From assembly GCF_016921115.1 (NCBI RefSeq), contig NZ_JAFFZS010000008.1:124001-188000 (forward strand): DNA of 64,000 bases, read 5' to 3'. Below the pieces are notes generated by a model. The model was not told the DNA's origin. It saw only the letters and a program-made list of their open reading frames with translations, and did not search any database. The stretch is from Streptomyces actuosus (lineage in GTDB: Bacteria; Actinomycetota; Actinomycetes; Streptomycetales; Streptomycetaceae). This document shows positions 55,669 through 64,000 of the stretch, piece by piece. Every line of letters starts with the position of its first letter. The first letter of the stretch is position 1. Made by a program: the position numbers and the translations under genes.

Positions 55669-55840
55669 CACTCCCCGCACGCCCCTACGGACCCGCGGTC
55701 GGGAACGGCGCCCCTCTCCCCCCGGTGCCGGTCGATCCCCCGCCGGAGGCATCGTCTTGACCGTGGTCCGCGTTCTGCGGTGCTCGCCTCATGGCCTTCG
55801 GCCCTATCCATGTGTGGGCGCGCGTCGGCGCAGCGTGCGC

Positions 55841-55910
55841 GGAGCGGGCCGAAGGCAGGAGCGCAGCGCGCAACGGAGCCGGGAGCGCGCCCGGCGGAGC
55901 GGAGCGCAGC
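55841..55910 (+). repeat. Cluster of GGAGC(G/C) direct repeats
   Basis: GGAGCG or GGAGCC starts at 55841, 55858, 55875, 55882, 55896 and 55901; the first three are 17 bp apart. The cluster looks iteron-like and is followed by an AT-richer stretch. It could be a replication or integrase-arm site of the element; this is a guess. Confidence 0.35.
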
Positions 55911-55941
55911 CGGGGCTTAAACCAGTAAAGAAGGTTGTAAC

Positions 55942-56358
55942 TCAGTCGGTCGCGTGGGGCTGTCCGGCCGGGGCAGGTGCTGCCTGCTGCCTCCCGCGGC
56001 CGGAGGCTCGGAACTCGTCCAAGAGATCGAAGAACATCTCAAGGGCAGGCTTGCCAGCCTGTTCCGCAGCGCGCTCGATCTCCACTGCCCAGCCCAGAGC
56101 GCTGGGGTATCTCATGTCGAGCCGGTCCCACACCCACTGAGCAAACGGTCCTTGGCTACCAGTGGAGAAATCTGAGTTCTCATCGATCCCGTGGACGCCC
56201 AGGGCGGCCTGGTATCCGAGCACCATGGATTCCAGGTGCAGCAGCGACCGGCCCCGCACCCACATGCTCTGGCGTAGCCTCACTTCGTCCAGGAAGTCAT
56301 ACACGTCTGTCAGTTCGCCCAGATGCCTGGGTCCTCTCCCGCCCCTCCCTGTGGTCAT
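55942..56358 (-). CDS. Hypothetical island protein
   Basis: 138 residues from ATG 56358. Begins with a Gly/Arg-rich stretch, then LGELTDVYDFLDEVRLRQSMWVRGRSLLHLESMVLGYQAAL and later WAVEIERAAEQAGKPALEMFFDLLDEF. Soluble, helical. Similar small proteins occur in streptomycete genomes beside mobile DNA, but I cannot name the family. Confidence 0.65.
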   Translation of the reverse strand: MTTGRGGRGPRHLGELTDVYDFLDEVRLRQSMWVRGRSLLHLESMVLGYQAALGVHGIDENSDFSTGSQGPFAQWVWDRLDMRYPSALGWAVEIERAAEQAGKPALEMFFDLLDEFRASGRGRQQAAPAPAGQPHATD

Positions 56359-56367
56359 GCCTGGACC

Positions 56368-56700
56368 CTAACGGAGGTCAGGACGTCGTGGCAGAGGACC
56401 GTCTGCCTCTAGGAGCTTGAACCCGTCAACACAGGCTGGGAGTTCGATGCCCTGTCGGTGCGCGAGCGGCAGAAAGATCACTGGTCGGATGGTCCACGTG
56501 ATGCGGGTGGTGTCCTGGGTGACGGTGACCGTGCAGGGCTCGGATCGCAGTAGGGCGTGCCGTGTAGCTACGCGACCTTGGTAGAGCCAGGCCCATGCCT
56601 GGTCGGAGGCGTCGGGGTCCAGGGCGGGGGAGATCGTGCGGAGTGTGACCGCCACCCATCTGTCTGCCTGGGGTGCCGAGTTGCGCACGGGCGGACGCGG
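56368..56700 (-). pseudogene. 3' fragment of an unknown gene
   Basis: The minus-strand frame ending at 56368 looks protein-coding over about 110 codons (ADRWVAVTLRTISPALDPDASDQAW; then ITWTIRPVIFLPLAH and ELPACVDGFKLLEADG) but loses protein character above 56,700, where the oppositely oriented integrase begins abruptly. A deletion has probably joined two truncated genes. Confidence 0.45.
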
Positions 56701-56717
56701 CCGGACGAACACGCCCC

Positions 56718-57312
56718 TGCCGTGCTCGGAATCCTGGGCGTGGCCGTCGACGCGATCGGCTTCGAGTCGGACACCCTCCACGTGGTCCAGCAGCTCAAGC
56801 TGAGTCGCAGCAAGCCTGTCTTCGCCCCGCCGAAGGGTGGCAAGCTCCGGGACGTACCGCTCCCCGGTCCAGTCGCTGACGCCCTGCGGATCCATATAAA
56901 GCGGTTCCCGCCGGTCGAGATCACCTTGCCGTGGAAGGTGGCGGACGGGCCTCCGGTGACCAAGCGGCTGGTCTTCACCGGACCGCGCGGCGGGCACGTC
57001 TGGCGTACGTCGCTCAACGAGGAGGTGTGGAAGCGCGCCCTCGCCTCGGCCGGCGTGATTCCCGAGCGGAAGCCGGGCGGGTCGTACGCCGGGTCCCGCG
57101 AGAACGGCATGCACGCCCTACGCCACTTCTACGCCTCGGTGCTCCTGGAGGCCGGAGAGAACATCAAGGCCCTCGCCGAGTACCTCGGCCACTCCGACCC
57201 CGGCCTGACGCTCCGCGTGTACGCGCACCTCATGCCGTCGAGCCAGGAGCGCACGCGCAAGGCGGTCGCCTCCGTCTTCGACACGGCCCAGTCGGCCAGG
57301 CCCAGCACCTGA
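56718..57312 (+). pseudogene. 5'-truncated tyrosine site-specific integrase
   Basis: About 195 residues of the catalytic domain of a pSAM2/AICE-like integrase: LRDVPLPGPVADALR, then MHALRHFYASVLLEAGE, LAEYLGHSDPGLTLRVYAHLM, ending SARPST. HxxR, the second His and the Tyr nucleophile are present, but the whole N-terminal half with the arm-binding and core-binding domains and the first catalytic Arg is missing. It lies 80 bp from the gpmA end, as expected for an integrase next to attP. Confidence 0.9.
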
Positions 57313-57341
57313 CGGCCCAGAGACGGCCCAGAGGCAGCGAA

Positions 57342-57380
57342 AAGCCCCCTCCCAGCGGAGAAACCGCAGGCAGGGGGCTT
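57342..57380. terminator. Terminator shared by gpmA and the integrase remnant
   Basis: A perfect 9-bp stem (AAGCCCCCT/AGGGGGCTT) between convergent genes, 12 bases past the gpmA stop. Confidence 0.75.
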
Positions 57381-57392
57381 GCGCGTGGGCGG

Positions 57393-57419
57393 CTACTTCT
57401 TCTTGCCCTGGTTCTTGAC
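57393..57419 (-). repeat. att-like site at the gpmA 3' end
   Basis: The last codons of gpmA (VKNQGKKK, stop) form the repeat shared with 51821-51847 (25 of 27 positions). It is the inferred chromosomal attachment site. Confidence 0.85.
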
Positions 57420-58154
57420 CGCTTCGATGGCTGCCGCGGCCGCCTCCGGGTCCAGGTACGTGCCGCCCGGGGTGACCGGCTTGAAGTCGGCGTCGAGCTC
57501 GTAGGACAGGGGGATGCCCGTGGGGATGTTCAGGCCCGCGATGTCGGCGTCGGAGATGCCGTCGAGGTGCTTGACCAGGGCCCGCAGGGAGTTGCCGTGC
57601 GCGGCGACGAGGACCGTGCGGCCCGCCAGGAGGTCGGGGACGATGCCGTCGTACCAGTAGGGGAGCATGCGGACCACCACGTCCTGGAGGCACTCCGTGT
57701 TCGGGCGCAGCTCCGGCGGGATCGTCGCGTAGCGGGCGTCGTGCGCCTGGGAGTACTCGGCGTCGTCGGCGAGGGGCGGCGGCGGGGTGTCGTAGGAGCG
57801 GCGCCACAGCATGAACTGCTCCTCGCCGTACTCGGCGAGGGTCTGGGCCTTGTCCTTGCCCTGGAGGGCGCCGTAGTGGCGCTCGTTCAGGCGCCAGGAG
57901 CGGTGGACGGGGATCCAGTGGCGGTCGGCGGACTCCAGCGCGAGCTGGGCGGTGCGGATCGCGCGCTTCTGCAGGGAGGTGTGGACGACGTCGGGGAGCA
58001 GGCCGGCGTCCTTGAGCAGCTCGCCGCCGCGCGTCGCCTCCTTCTCGCCCTTCGCGGTCAGGTTGACGTCCACCCAGCCGGTGAACAGGTTCTTCTCGTT
58101 CCACTCGCTCTCGCCGTGGCGGAGGAGGATCAGCTTGTACGGTGCGTCGGCCAT
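57393..58154 (-). CDS. gpmA: 2,3-bisphosphoglycerate-dependent phosphoglycerate mutase
   Basis: 253 residues from ATG 58154. Phospho-His in [20 protein letters not shown], then [11 protein letters not shown], the PNTECLQD and the second His in [15 protein letters not shown]. It interconverts 3- and 2-phosphoglycerate in glycolysis. Its 3' end carries the attachment site of the island; the reading frame is intact, so integration was neutral for the enzyme. Confidence 0.97.
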   Translation of the reverse strand: MADAPYKLILLRHGESEWNEKNLFTGWVDVNLTAKGEKEATRGGELLKDAGLLPDVVHTSLQKRAIRTAQLALESADRHWIPVHRSWRLNERHYGALQGKDKAQTLAEYGEEQFMLWRRSYDTPPPPLADDAEYSQAHDARYATIPPELRPNTECLQDVVVRMLPYWYDGIVPDLLAGRTVLVAAHGNSLRALVKHLDGISDADIAGLNIPTGIPLSYELDADFKPVTPGGTYLDPEAAAAAIEAVKNQGKKK

Positions 58155-58330
58155 GCGTATGAGCGTAATCGACGGCCCTGGGCGGTGGTGCGGGCGCTCA
58201 CAGGGCGGACTCCGCCCCGCGCGCCGGGCCCGGCCCGTTAATCGAGTGGCCTCGGTGAGCTTCCCCTCGTAAGTTGTGCCTGCCGCTTGCGCCACTTACT
58301 CACACCGCCACACGCACGGGGGTCCCGCCC

Positions 58331-59605
58331 ATGTCACCCGCCTCCCTCAGACGCACCGCCCGCGAGACCGTCTCCGGTCTCCCCCGGGAGTTCTGGTGGT
58401 TGTGGACCAGCACCCTCGTCAACCGGCTGGGGTCCTTCGTCGCCACGTTCATGGCGCTCTACCTCACCCTCGACCGGGGCGCCTCGGCCTCCTACGCCGG
58501 TCTCGTGGCCTCTCTCCACGGACTCGGCGGGGTCGTCTCCGCGCTCGGCGGGGGCGTGATGGCCGACCGGCTGGGCCGGCGGCCCACCATGCTCGTCGCC
58601 CAGCTGGCGACCGCGGGGTCCGTGGCGCTGCTCGGTCTCGTGCGGGACCCGGTCGCGATCGCCGCCGTCGCGTTCGTCGTCGGTGTGGCCTCCAACGCCT
58701 CCCGGCCGGCCGTGCAGGCGATGATGGCGGACATCGTGCGGCCCGAGGACCGGGTGCGGGCGTTCTCGTTGAACTACTGGGCGATCAACCTGGGTTTCGC
58801 CGTGTCGTCCATGGCCGCCGGGTTCATCGCCGAGGTCAGCTATCTCGCCGGTTTCCTCATCGAGGCCGGGATGACACTCGTCTGCGCCCTCGTCGTCTTC
58901 TTCAGGGTGCCCGAGTCCCGGCCGGTCGCGGAGCACGCCGGGACGGCCGGGGACGACTCCGTGCGGCTGTCCACCGTGCTCGCCGACCGGCGGTTCATGG
59001 GCGTCGTCGGGCTGTCGTTCCTCGTCGCGCTGGTCTTCCAGCAGGGTTCGGTGGGCCTGCCCGTCGCGATGGGGTCGGCCGGGTTCACCCCCGCCGACTA
59101 CGGCTTGGCCGTCGCCGTCAACGGCGTCCTCATCGTCGCTCTGCAGATCCCGGTGACCCGGTTCATCGAGCACCGCGATCCGCGGCGGCTGCTCGTGGTG
59201 TCCTCGCTGCTCGCCGGCTACGGCTTCGGACTCACCGCCTTCGCCGGGTCCGTCGGCGCCTTCGCGCTGACCGTCTGCGTGTGGACCCTGGCGGAGATCG
59301 TCAACGCGCCCACGCAGACCGGGCTCGTCGTCCGGCTCTCCCCCGCCCGGGGCCGCGGGCGGTATCAGGGCATGTACACCATGTCGTGGTCCGTGGCCGC
59401 CCTCGTCGCCCCACTGATGTCCGGCACGGTCATCGACCGGTTCGGCGCCGCCTGGCTGTGGGGGCTCACCGCCGCCGTGGGGACGGTGGCCGGCGTGGGG
59501 TACGCGCTGCTCATGCGGCGGCTGCCCGCCGAGGGCGTGGAGGAGGCCGTGCGGGGGCCGCGATCGGACGCCGCGCCCGTCACGGATGCATCCGCGACCC
59601 CTTGA
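58331..59605 (+). CDS. MFS transporter
   Basis: 424 residues from ATG 58331 with twelve predicted membrane helices. The MFS loop 2-3 motif is GGGVMADRLGRRPTML, and the second half repeats the pattern (TRFIEHRDPRRLLVVSSLLAGYG). MdtH-like drug/solute exporter by overall look; substrate unknown. Its end overlaps the DUF2000 gene by 26 bp. Confidence 0.9.
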   Translation: MSPASLRRTARETVSGLPREFWWLWTSTLVNRLGSFVATFMALYLTLDRGASASYAGLVASLHGLGGVVSALGGGVMADRLGRRPTMLVAQLATAGSVALLGLVRDPVAIAAVAFVVGVASNASRPAVQAMMADIVRPEDRVRAFSLNYWAINLGFAVSSMAAGFIAEVSYLAGFLIEAGMTLVCALVVFFRVPESRPVAEHAGTAGDDSVRLSTVLADRRFMGVVGLSFLVALVFQQGSVGLPVAMGSAGFTPADYGLAVAVNGVLIVALQIPVTRFIEHRDPRRLLVVSSLLAGYGFGLTAFAGSVGAFALTVCVWTLAEIVNAPTQTGLVVRLSPARGRGRYQGMYTMSWSVAALVAPLMSGTVIDRFGAAWLWGLTAAVGTVAGVGYALLMRRLPAEGVEEAVRGPRSDAAPVTDASATP

Positions 59606-60017
59606 GTGCCTTGTCCACCGCGTTCCGCGGGCCGTGCACGGCGAGCCCCACCAGGTCCAGCTCCCCCGTCGGCACGGCCCGCACCGCCGCCCGGTTGTCC
59701 CGGTCGTTGCCCGTGCCGAACAGGTCGGAGGTGAACACCGCGCGCGGGAGCGCACGGGAGAGAACGCGCGCGTGCGCCGCCCTCAGCGTCTCCGCGGCGC
59801 CCTCCAGGACCAGCACCGGCTGCCGGAACATCGGCAGGTAGCCCACCCCGTCCGCGTCCTCGTACGGCTCCCCGATCACCTCGGGGACCGCCGTACCGAG
59901 ACCGCTGACCAGGAAGGCGGTGACGTTCAGGCGCTGCCAGGGCTCCAGGTCCGCGCGCAGCAGGACGGCGATCTTCGTCTCGGAGCGGATGCCGGAGCGG
60001 GTGGGTTCATCGGTCAT
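59580..60017 (-). CDS. DUF2000 protein
   Basis: 145 residues from ATG 60017. Family marks: KIAVLLRADLEPWQRLNVTAFLVSGLG, IGEPYEDADG, YLPMFRQPVLV and the end LVGLAVHGPRNAVDKALKG. Fold related to peptidyl-tRNA hydrolase 2; no known role. Divergent, 49 bp apart, from the AraC-type gene, which may control it. Confidence 0.88.
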   Translation of the reverse strand: MTDEPTRSGIRSETKIAVLLRADLEPWQRLNVTAFLVSGLGTAVPEVIGEPYEDADGVGYLPMFRQPVLVLEGAAETLRAAHARVLSRALPRAVFTSDLFGTGNDRDNRAAVRAVPTGELDLVGLAVHGPRNAVDKALKGSRMHP

Positions 60018-60066
60018 GGCGGCAGCCTGCCGGCCGTCGTACGGCAGCGTCTTGTACGTTCTTTGC

Positions 60067-60939
60067 ATGGCCGCCGGGCAGCATGTCGCCGCGTGGCGCC
60101 CCCGCGTCCCGGGCGTCACGGAGGTCTTCCACGCCCGCTTCACCGAGTACGCCTATCCGATGCACGTCCACGAGGCGTGGACCCTGCTCATCGTGGACGC
60201 CGGGGCCGTGCGGTACGACCTGGACCGGCACGAGCACGGCACCCCGCACGACGCGGTCACGCTGCTGCCGCCGCACGTGCCGCACAACGGCTCGTCCGCC
60301 ACCGACGGCGGCTTCCGCAAGCGGGTGCTGTACCTGGACGGCCGGCTTCTGCCCGCGACGCTGATCGGGGCAGCCGTCGACCGGCCCGATCTGCGGGACC
60401 CGTTGTTGCGGCGCCGGGTGGCGCAGGTGCACGCCGCCCTGACCGGGCCCGGCGAGGAGTTGGAGGCGGAGAGCAGGCTGGCCCTCGTCGGGGAGCGGCT
60501 GCGGGAGCATCTGCGCCCGCGGGTCGCCGTCGCGCCTCCGCGGCCCGACCCGGTGCTGGCCCGGCGGCTGCGGGAACTGCTCGACGCGCGGGTCGCCGAG
60601 AAGGTCACCCTGGCGGATGCCGCCGCCGTCCTGCGGGCCCATCCCGCCCATCTGGTACGGGCGTTCAGCGGCGCCTACGGCATCGCACCGCACCAGTACC
60701 TGACGTCGCGGCGCATCGACCGGGCCCGGCGGCTGCTGCTGGACGGGCTCCCGACGGCCGAGACGGCCGCCGCGACGGGCTTCCACGACCAGGCCCATCT
60801 CACCCGCCATTTCCGGCGGCTGGTCGGGGTGACGCCGGGCCGCTACCGGGCCGGCACGCCCCGCGCCCACCGAGCGGGGGACGTCGGGCGGCCGGACAGG
60901 AGCGGCAGTGGGACCGGGGACAGCAGCCGGACCGGGTAG
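60067..60939 (+). CDS. AraC-family transcription regulator
   Basis: 290 residues from ATG 60067. An N-terminal cupin (YAYPMHVHEAWTLLIVDAG; LLPPHVPHNG) precedes two helix-turn-helix motifs (VTLADAAAVLRAHPAHLVRAFSGAYGIAPHQY; ETAAATGFHDQAHLTRHFRRLVGVTPGRYR). The last 25 residues are a Gly/Arg/Ser tail coded by short GACCGG-type repeats that continue past the stop. It probably regulates the divergent DUF2000 gene. Confidence 0.92.
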   Translation: MAAGQHVAAWRPRVPGVTEVFHARFTEYAYPMHVHEAWTLLIVDAGAVRYDLDRHEHGTPHDAVTLLPPHVPHNGSSATDGGFRKRVLYLDGRLLPATLIGAAVDRPDLRDPLLRRRVAQVHAALTGPGEELEAESRLALVGERLREHLRPRVAVAPPRPDPVLARRLRELLDARVAEKVTLADAAAVLRAHPAHLVRAFSGAYGIAPHQYLTSRRIDRARRLLLDGLPTAETAAATGFHDQAHLTRHFRRLVGVTPGRYRAGTPRAHRAGDVGRPDRSGSGTGDSSRTG

Positions 60940-60976
60940 GTCGGCCGGACCGGATGGAGGAATCGGACCGGGCGGG

Positions 60977-61492
60977 TCAGTCGGACGGCCGGGTCAGGTG
61001 CCGGAACGCGTCCAGGTTCCGCGTCGGTTCCCCGCGCGCGACCCGCCACGCGTACTCCTTGCGGATCGCGGAGGCGAAACCCAGTTCCAGGAGGGTGTTG
61101 AAGGCACCGTCCGCCGCCTCCAGCACCTGTCCCAGCAGGCGGTCGATCTCGTCGGGGGTGACGGAGGCGAGGGGCAGGCGGGCGGTGACGTAGATGTCGC
61201 CGAGCCGGTCGACGGCGTAGGAGACGCCGTACAGCTTGAGGTTGCGTTCCAGCAGCCAGCGGTGGACGCCCGGCTCGTTCTCGTCGGGGTGGCGGATGAC
61301 GAAGGCGTTCAGGGACAGCGAGTGGCGGCCCACGATCAGCTGCACGGTCGTGGACAGTTTGCGGGTGCCGGGCAGTTGGACGACGTAGGTGCCGGGCTGC
61401 GGGCTCTCCCACTCCAGTTCGGCGTCCTTCAGGACGTCCTCGATGGTCCGCGCCGCCGACTCGGTCCGGTCGGCCTGTTCGACATCACCCAT
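60977..61492 (-). CDS. YbjN-domain protein
   Basis: 171 residues. YbjN fold: an opening helix [21 protein letters not shown], strands TYVVQLPG and [18 protein letters not shown], then [29 protein letters not shown]. Related to secretion-chaperone-like proteins; function not established. It starts eight bases before the mshA stop, so the two are coupled, a linkage common in actinobacteria. Confidence 0.9.
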   Translation of the reverse strand: MGDVEQADRTESAARTIEDVLKDAELEWESPQPGTYVVQLPGTRKLSTTVQLIVGRHSLSLNAFVIRHPDENEPGVHRWLLERNLKLYGVSYAVDRLGDIYVTARLPLASVTPDEIDRLLGQVLEAADGAFNTLLELGFASAIRKEYAWRVARGEPTRNLDAFRHLTRPSD

Positions 61493-62822
61493 GGTGGGAG
61501 CGTACGCGACGGCGGTGGGCCTGCATCGCGGCCGTGTACACGTCGGCGGTGGCCCCGGCAGCGGTGTCCCAGCCGAAGGAGGTGGCGTGGCGGGCCGCGG
61601 CCGCTCCCATGCGGGGCGACATGCCCGGGTCGTCCGCGAACCGGGCCAGCACGCGCGCGTACGCCGCCGGATCGTGGCCCTGGACCAGGACGCCGGTCTC
61701 GCCGTCGCGGACCGCGACCGGGAGGCCGCCGACCGCGGCGGCCAGCACGGGCGTGCCGGCGGCCTGGGCCTCTATGGCGACGAGCCCGAAGGACTCGCTG
61801 TAGGACGGGACGACGAGGACCGAGGCAGCCCGGAACCAGTCCGCGAGCTGTTCCTGCCCGACGGGCGGGTGGAAGCGGACGACGTCGGCGATGCCGAGGC
61901 GCGCGGCGAGCTTCTGCAGCCCCTCCGGCTTGGCGAGGCCGCTGCCGCTGGGTCCGCCGACGACCGGGACGACGATGCGCGGACGCAGGTCGGGGCGTTC
62001 GTCCAGCAGGGCGGCGACCGCGCGCAGCAGCACGTCGGGAGCCTTCAGCGGCTGGATGCGTCCGGCGAACAGCGGGATCAGGGCGTCCTGCGGCAGGCCC
62101 AGGCGAGCGCGCGCGGCGGCGCGGCCGTCGGCCGGGCGGAAGCGGCCGAGGTTGACGCCCGGGTGCACGACGGCGACCTTGGCGGGGTCGGCGGCGTAGT
62201 GCCGTACCAGTTCCTCGGACTCCTCGGCCGTGTTGGCGATCAGCCGGTCCGCCGCGGCGACGATCTGGGTCTCGCCGATGACGCGGGCGGCGGGCTCGGG
62301 GGTGTCACCGTCGGCCAGATTGGCGTTCTTGACCTTGGCCATGGTGTGCATGGCGTGCACGAGCGGGACGCCCCAACGCTGGGCGGCGAGCCAGCCGACG
62401 TGCCCGGAGAGCCAGTAGTGCGAGTGGACGAGGTCGTAGTGGCCGGGGCGCTGGCCGGCCCAGGCCTGCATCACGCCGTGGGTGAAGGCGCACAGCTGGG
62501 CGGGCAGGTCCTCCTTGGCCAGGCCCTCGTAGGGGCCGGCGTCGACGTGGCGGACGAGGACGCCGGGGGACAGTTCGACGACCGGCGGCAGGGCTGCCGT
62601 GGTCGCGCGGGTGAAGACCTCGACCTCGATGTTGATCGCGGCGAGGCGCTGCGCGAGCTCGACGATGTATACGTTCATGCCGCCGGCGTCGCCGGTCCCG
62701 GGCTGGTGCAGTGGGGAGGTGTGCACCGAGAGCATGGCGACACGGCGCGGGCGGCGGTGCAGCCGGAGCCGTGAAGGGGTTGCCGTAGAGCGACGCCCGA
62801 GCCTGCTGACGTAGTGGCTCAC
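61485..62822 (-). CDS. mshA: D-inositol-3-phosphate glycosyltransferase MshA (mycothiol synthesis)
   Basis: 445 residues, GT4 family. GTG start at 62822. [28 protein letters not shown] binds the acceptor, [11 protein letters not shown] and [10 protein letters not shown] follow, and the UDP-binding end is [22 protein letters not shown]. It joins GlcNAc from UDP-GlcNAc to inositol-3-phosphate, the first step to mycothiol, the actinobacterial thiol buffer. Confidence 0.97.
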   Translation of the reverse strand: MSHYVSRLGRRSTATPSRLRLHRRPRRVAMLSVHTSPLHQPGTGDAGGMNVYIVELAQRLAAINIEVEVFTRATTAALPPVVELSPGVLVRHVDAGPYEGLAKEDLPAQLCAFTHGVMQAWAGQRPGHYDLVHSHYWLSGHVGWLAAQRWGVPLVHAMHTMAKVKNANLADGDTPEPAARVIGETQIVAAADRLIANTAEESEELVRHYAADPAKVAVVHPGVNLGRFRPADGRAAARARLGLPQDALIPLFAGRIQPLKAPDVLLRAVAALLDERPDLRPRIVVPVVGGPSGSGLAKPEGLQKLAARLGIADVVRFHPPVGQEQLADWFRAASVLVVPSYSESFGLVAIEAQAAGTPVLAAAVGGLPVAVRDGETGVLVQGHDPAAYARVLARFADDPGMSPRMGAAAARHATSFGWDTAAGATADVYTAAMQAHRRRVRSHHG

Positions 62823-63239
62823 GTGGCGGTCCTCCTTACTGCGGGCATGCCGGTCGGAGGGTGTGCGGCACCCTCCTGGGCGGCAACAGCGGAGGGAGTC
62901 ATTCCCATTCCGGGCAACGGGATTTTTGCCGAGGCGTTACCGAATATCGGTCAACCGTTCGATCGCGGGATGCGTCTCCTGGAGCTCCCCGCCCCGGGCG
63001 CCCCCGCGGGGCGCGACACCGGGACCGCACGCCGAGAAGCCGCGCCGGGACCGCACCTCGACGGCCGGACCTCCACGGCGGCACCCCCGCACCACCACCT
63101 CCACGACCTCGCCGCCGCGGCCACACCCCGTGGCCCCCGCGGCCCGGCCTCCGCGACCGCGCCCCGAAGGGCCGCGCCTCCAGGGCCGCGCTTCCGGAGG
63201 AGGCAGGACCCCCACCCAGGGCCGCATACCCTCGTACCC
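62823..63239. other. Intergenic region upstream of mshA and the methyltransferase
   Basis: About 420 bp between divergent genes. The 120 bp next to mshA are AT-richer (around 62,910-62,960) and likely carry its promoter. The rest is C-rich with repeated CGCGGCC/CTCCACG motifs and no supported gene. Confidence 0.5.
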
Positions 63240-64000
63240 ATGACATCCCGCACCGCCTCCCGCCCCGTGGGCACGGTCACGCGCGGGACGACCAATCCCA
63301 ACCGGCTGCGCCGCATGGACCGCTGGATCGCGGCGGCGCACGGCGCCGAGTTGCGCCGTGCGGACGACCCCGTGGCCGTCGACCTGGGGTACGGGGCCGC
63401 GCCCTGGACCGCTGTGGAACTGCTCGGACGGCTGCGGACCGCGGCGCCACGCGCCCGCGTGGTCGGCATCGAGATCGAGCCGGCGCGGGTCGCGGCGGCC
63501 CGACCCTACGAGCGCGAGGGTCTGGTCTTCCGGCACGGCGGCTTCGAGGTGCCGGTAACCGGGCGCCCGGCGCTGATCCGCGCGGCGAACGTCCTGCGGC
63601 AGTACGACGAGGAGGCGGTCGCCGCGGTCTGGCAGCGGCTGTGCAGCCGCCTGGCCCCGGCCGGGGACGGCTCCCGCGGCGGACTGCTGGTGGAGGGGAC
63701 CTGCGACGAGATCGGGCGGCGGCACGTGTGGGTGGCGCTCGGCCCCGAGGGACCCCGCACGGTCACCTTCGCCACCCGCCTCGGCTCGCTGGAACGCCCC
63801 TCCGACCTCGCCGAACGGCTGCCGAAGGCGCTGATCCACCGCAATGTCCCCGGCGAGTCCGTCCACGCCTTCCTGCGCGACTTCGACCGCGCCTGGGCGG
63901 CCGCGGCCCCCTACGCCTCCTACGGCGCCCGGCAGCGGTGGATCCGGACGGTGCGGGACCTGAGCGCCGACTGGCCGGTGACCGACGGGCCGGCGCGGTG
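63240..64000 (+). CDS. Class I SAM-dependent methyltransferase (partial)
   Basis: Starts at ATG 63240 and runs off the right edge without a stop (253 codons visible). The SAM-binding motif is AVDLGYGAAPWTAVELLGRL with the acidic end of strand 2 in VVGIEIEPARVAAA. Later HRNVPGESVHAFLRDFDRAW is characteristic of this actinobacterial group. Substrate unknown. Note that the usual DxGxGxG reads DLGYGAAPW. Confidence 0.85.
   Translation, partial: MTSRTASRPVGTVTRGTTNPNRLRRMDRWIAAAHGAELRRADDPVAVDLGYGAAPWTAVELLGRLRTAAPRARVVGIEIEPARVAAARPYEREGLVFRHGGFEVPVTGRPALIRAANVLRQYDEEAVAAVWQRLCSRLAPAGDGSRGGLLVEGTCDEIGRRHVWVALGPEGPRTVTFATRLGSLERPSDLAERLPKALIHRNVPGESVHAFLRDFDRAWAAAAPYASYGARQRWIRTVRDLSADWPVTDGPAR

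Noticed and set aside
60892..60980. GACCGG-rich repeats at the AraC 3' end as a regulatory element
   Set aside because: Short, irregular and partly coding; better explained as low-complexity slippage.

Overview
The window looks like a chromosomal segment of a Streptomyces species. GC content is very high, nearly every codon ends in G or C, many starts are GTG, and most genes are followed by short GC-rich hairpins. The gene order (groEL2, cold shock, thrC, trehalose genes, nagK-nagA, cdgB, terD, msiK, rlmB-cysS-ispF-ispD-carD, phoP-phoR/phoU, gpmA, mshA) is the conserved core order known from S. coelicolor, read here in reverse.

Layout. 0-6 kb: end of a flavin oxidoreductase, a lipoprotein, groEL2 behind two overlapping CIRCE operators, a cold-shock protein, and a thrC-moaD-like pair behind a SAM-I riboswitch. 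6-10 kb: sugar/osmolyte genes gpgS, otsA and otsB, plus a DUF3263 protein. 10-15 kb: an N-acetylglucosamine block (orphan sugar-binding lipoprotein, nagK, nagA) sharing two DasR-type operators, then a PfkB kinase. 15-21 kb: a CBM-like membrane protein, the diguanylate cyclase cdgB with an upstream BldD-type box, a flavin reductase, an ECF41-type sigma factor with a perfect own-type promoter, arfB and terD. 21-31 kb: a GNAT-Nudix fusion, M4 and M1 peptidases, a pentapeptide protein, two FAD oxidoreductases, a rhomboid-like protein and a tiny secreted protein. 31-35 kb: a large secreted VCBS-repeat protein and a tRNA-Thr with a duplicated 3' end. 35-45 kb: msiK, a sugar nucleotidyltransferase, DoxX, and the rlmB/cysS/ispF/ispD/carD block. 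45-50 kb: a lipoprotein, phoP-phoR, phoU with a PHO box, a degenerate tandem array and a 54-residue Cys-rich protein. 51.6-57.4 kb: a decayed mobile island anchored in the 3' end of gpmA. 57.4-64 kb: gpmA, an MFS transporter, DUF2000, AraC, YbjN, mshA and a partial methyltransferase.

The core genes serve protein folding, amino-acid and isoprenoid synthesis, carbon and phosphate sensing, compatible solutes and mycothiol. MsiK is the shared ATPase that could energise the orphan sugar-binding protein of the nag block. The clearest accessory DNA is the gpmA island. It carries a Mrr-type endonuclease with a coiled-coil N-terminus, an SMI1/KNR4 protein, a four-helix membrane protein, a 148-bp near-perfect inverted repeat, and two dead tyrosine integrases that each sit beside a copy of the gpmA 3' end.
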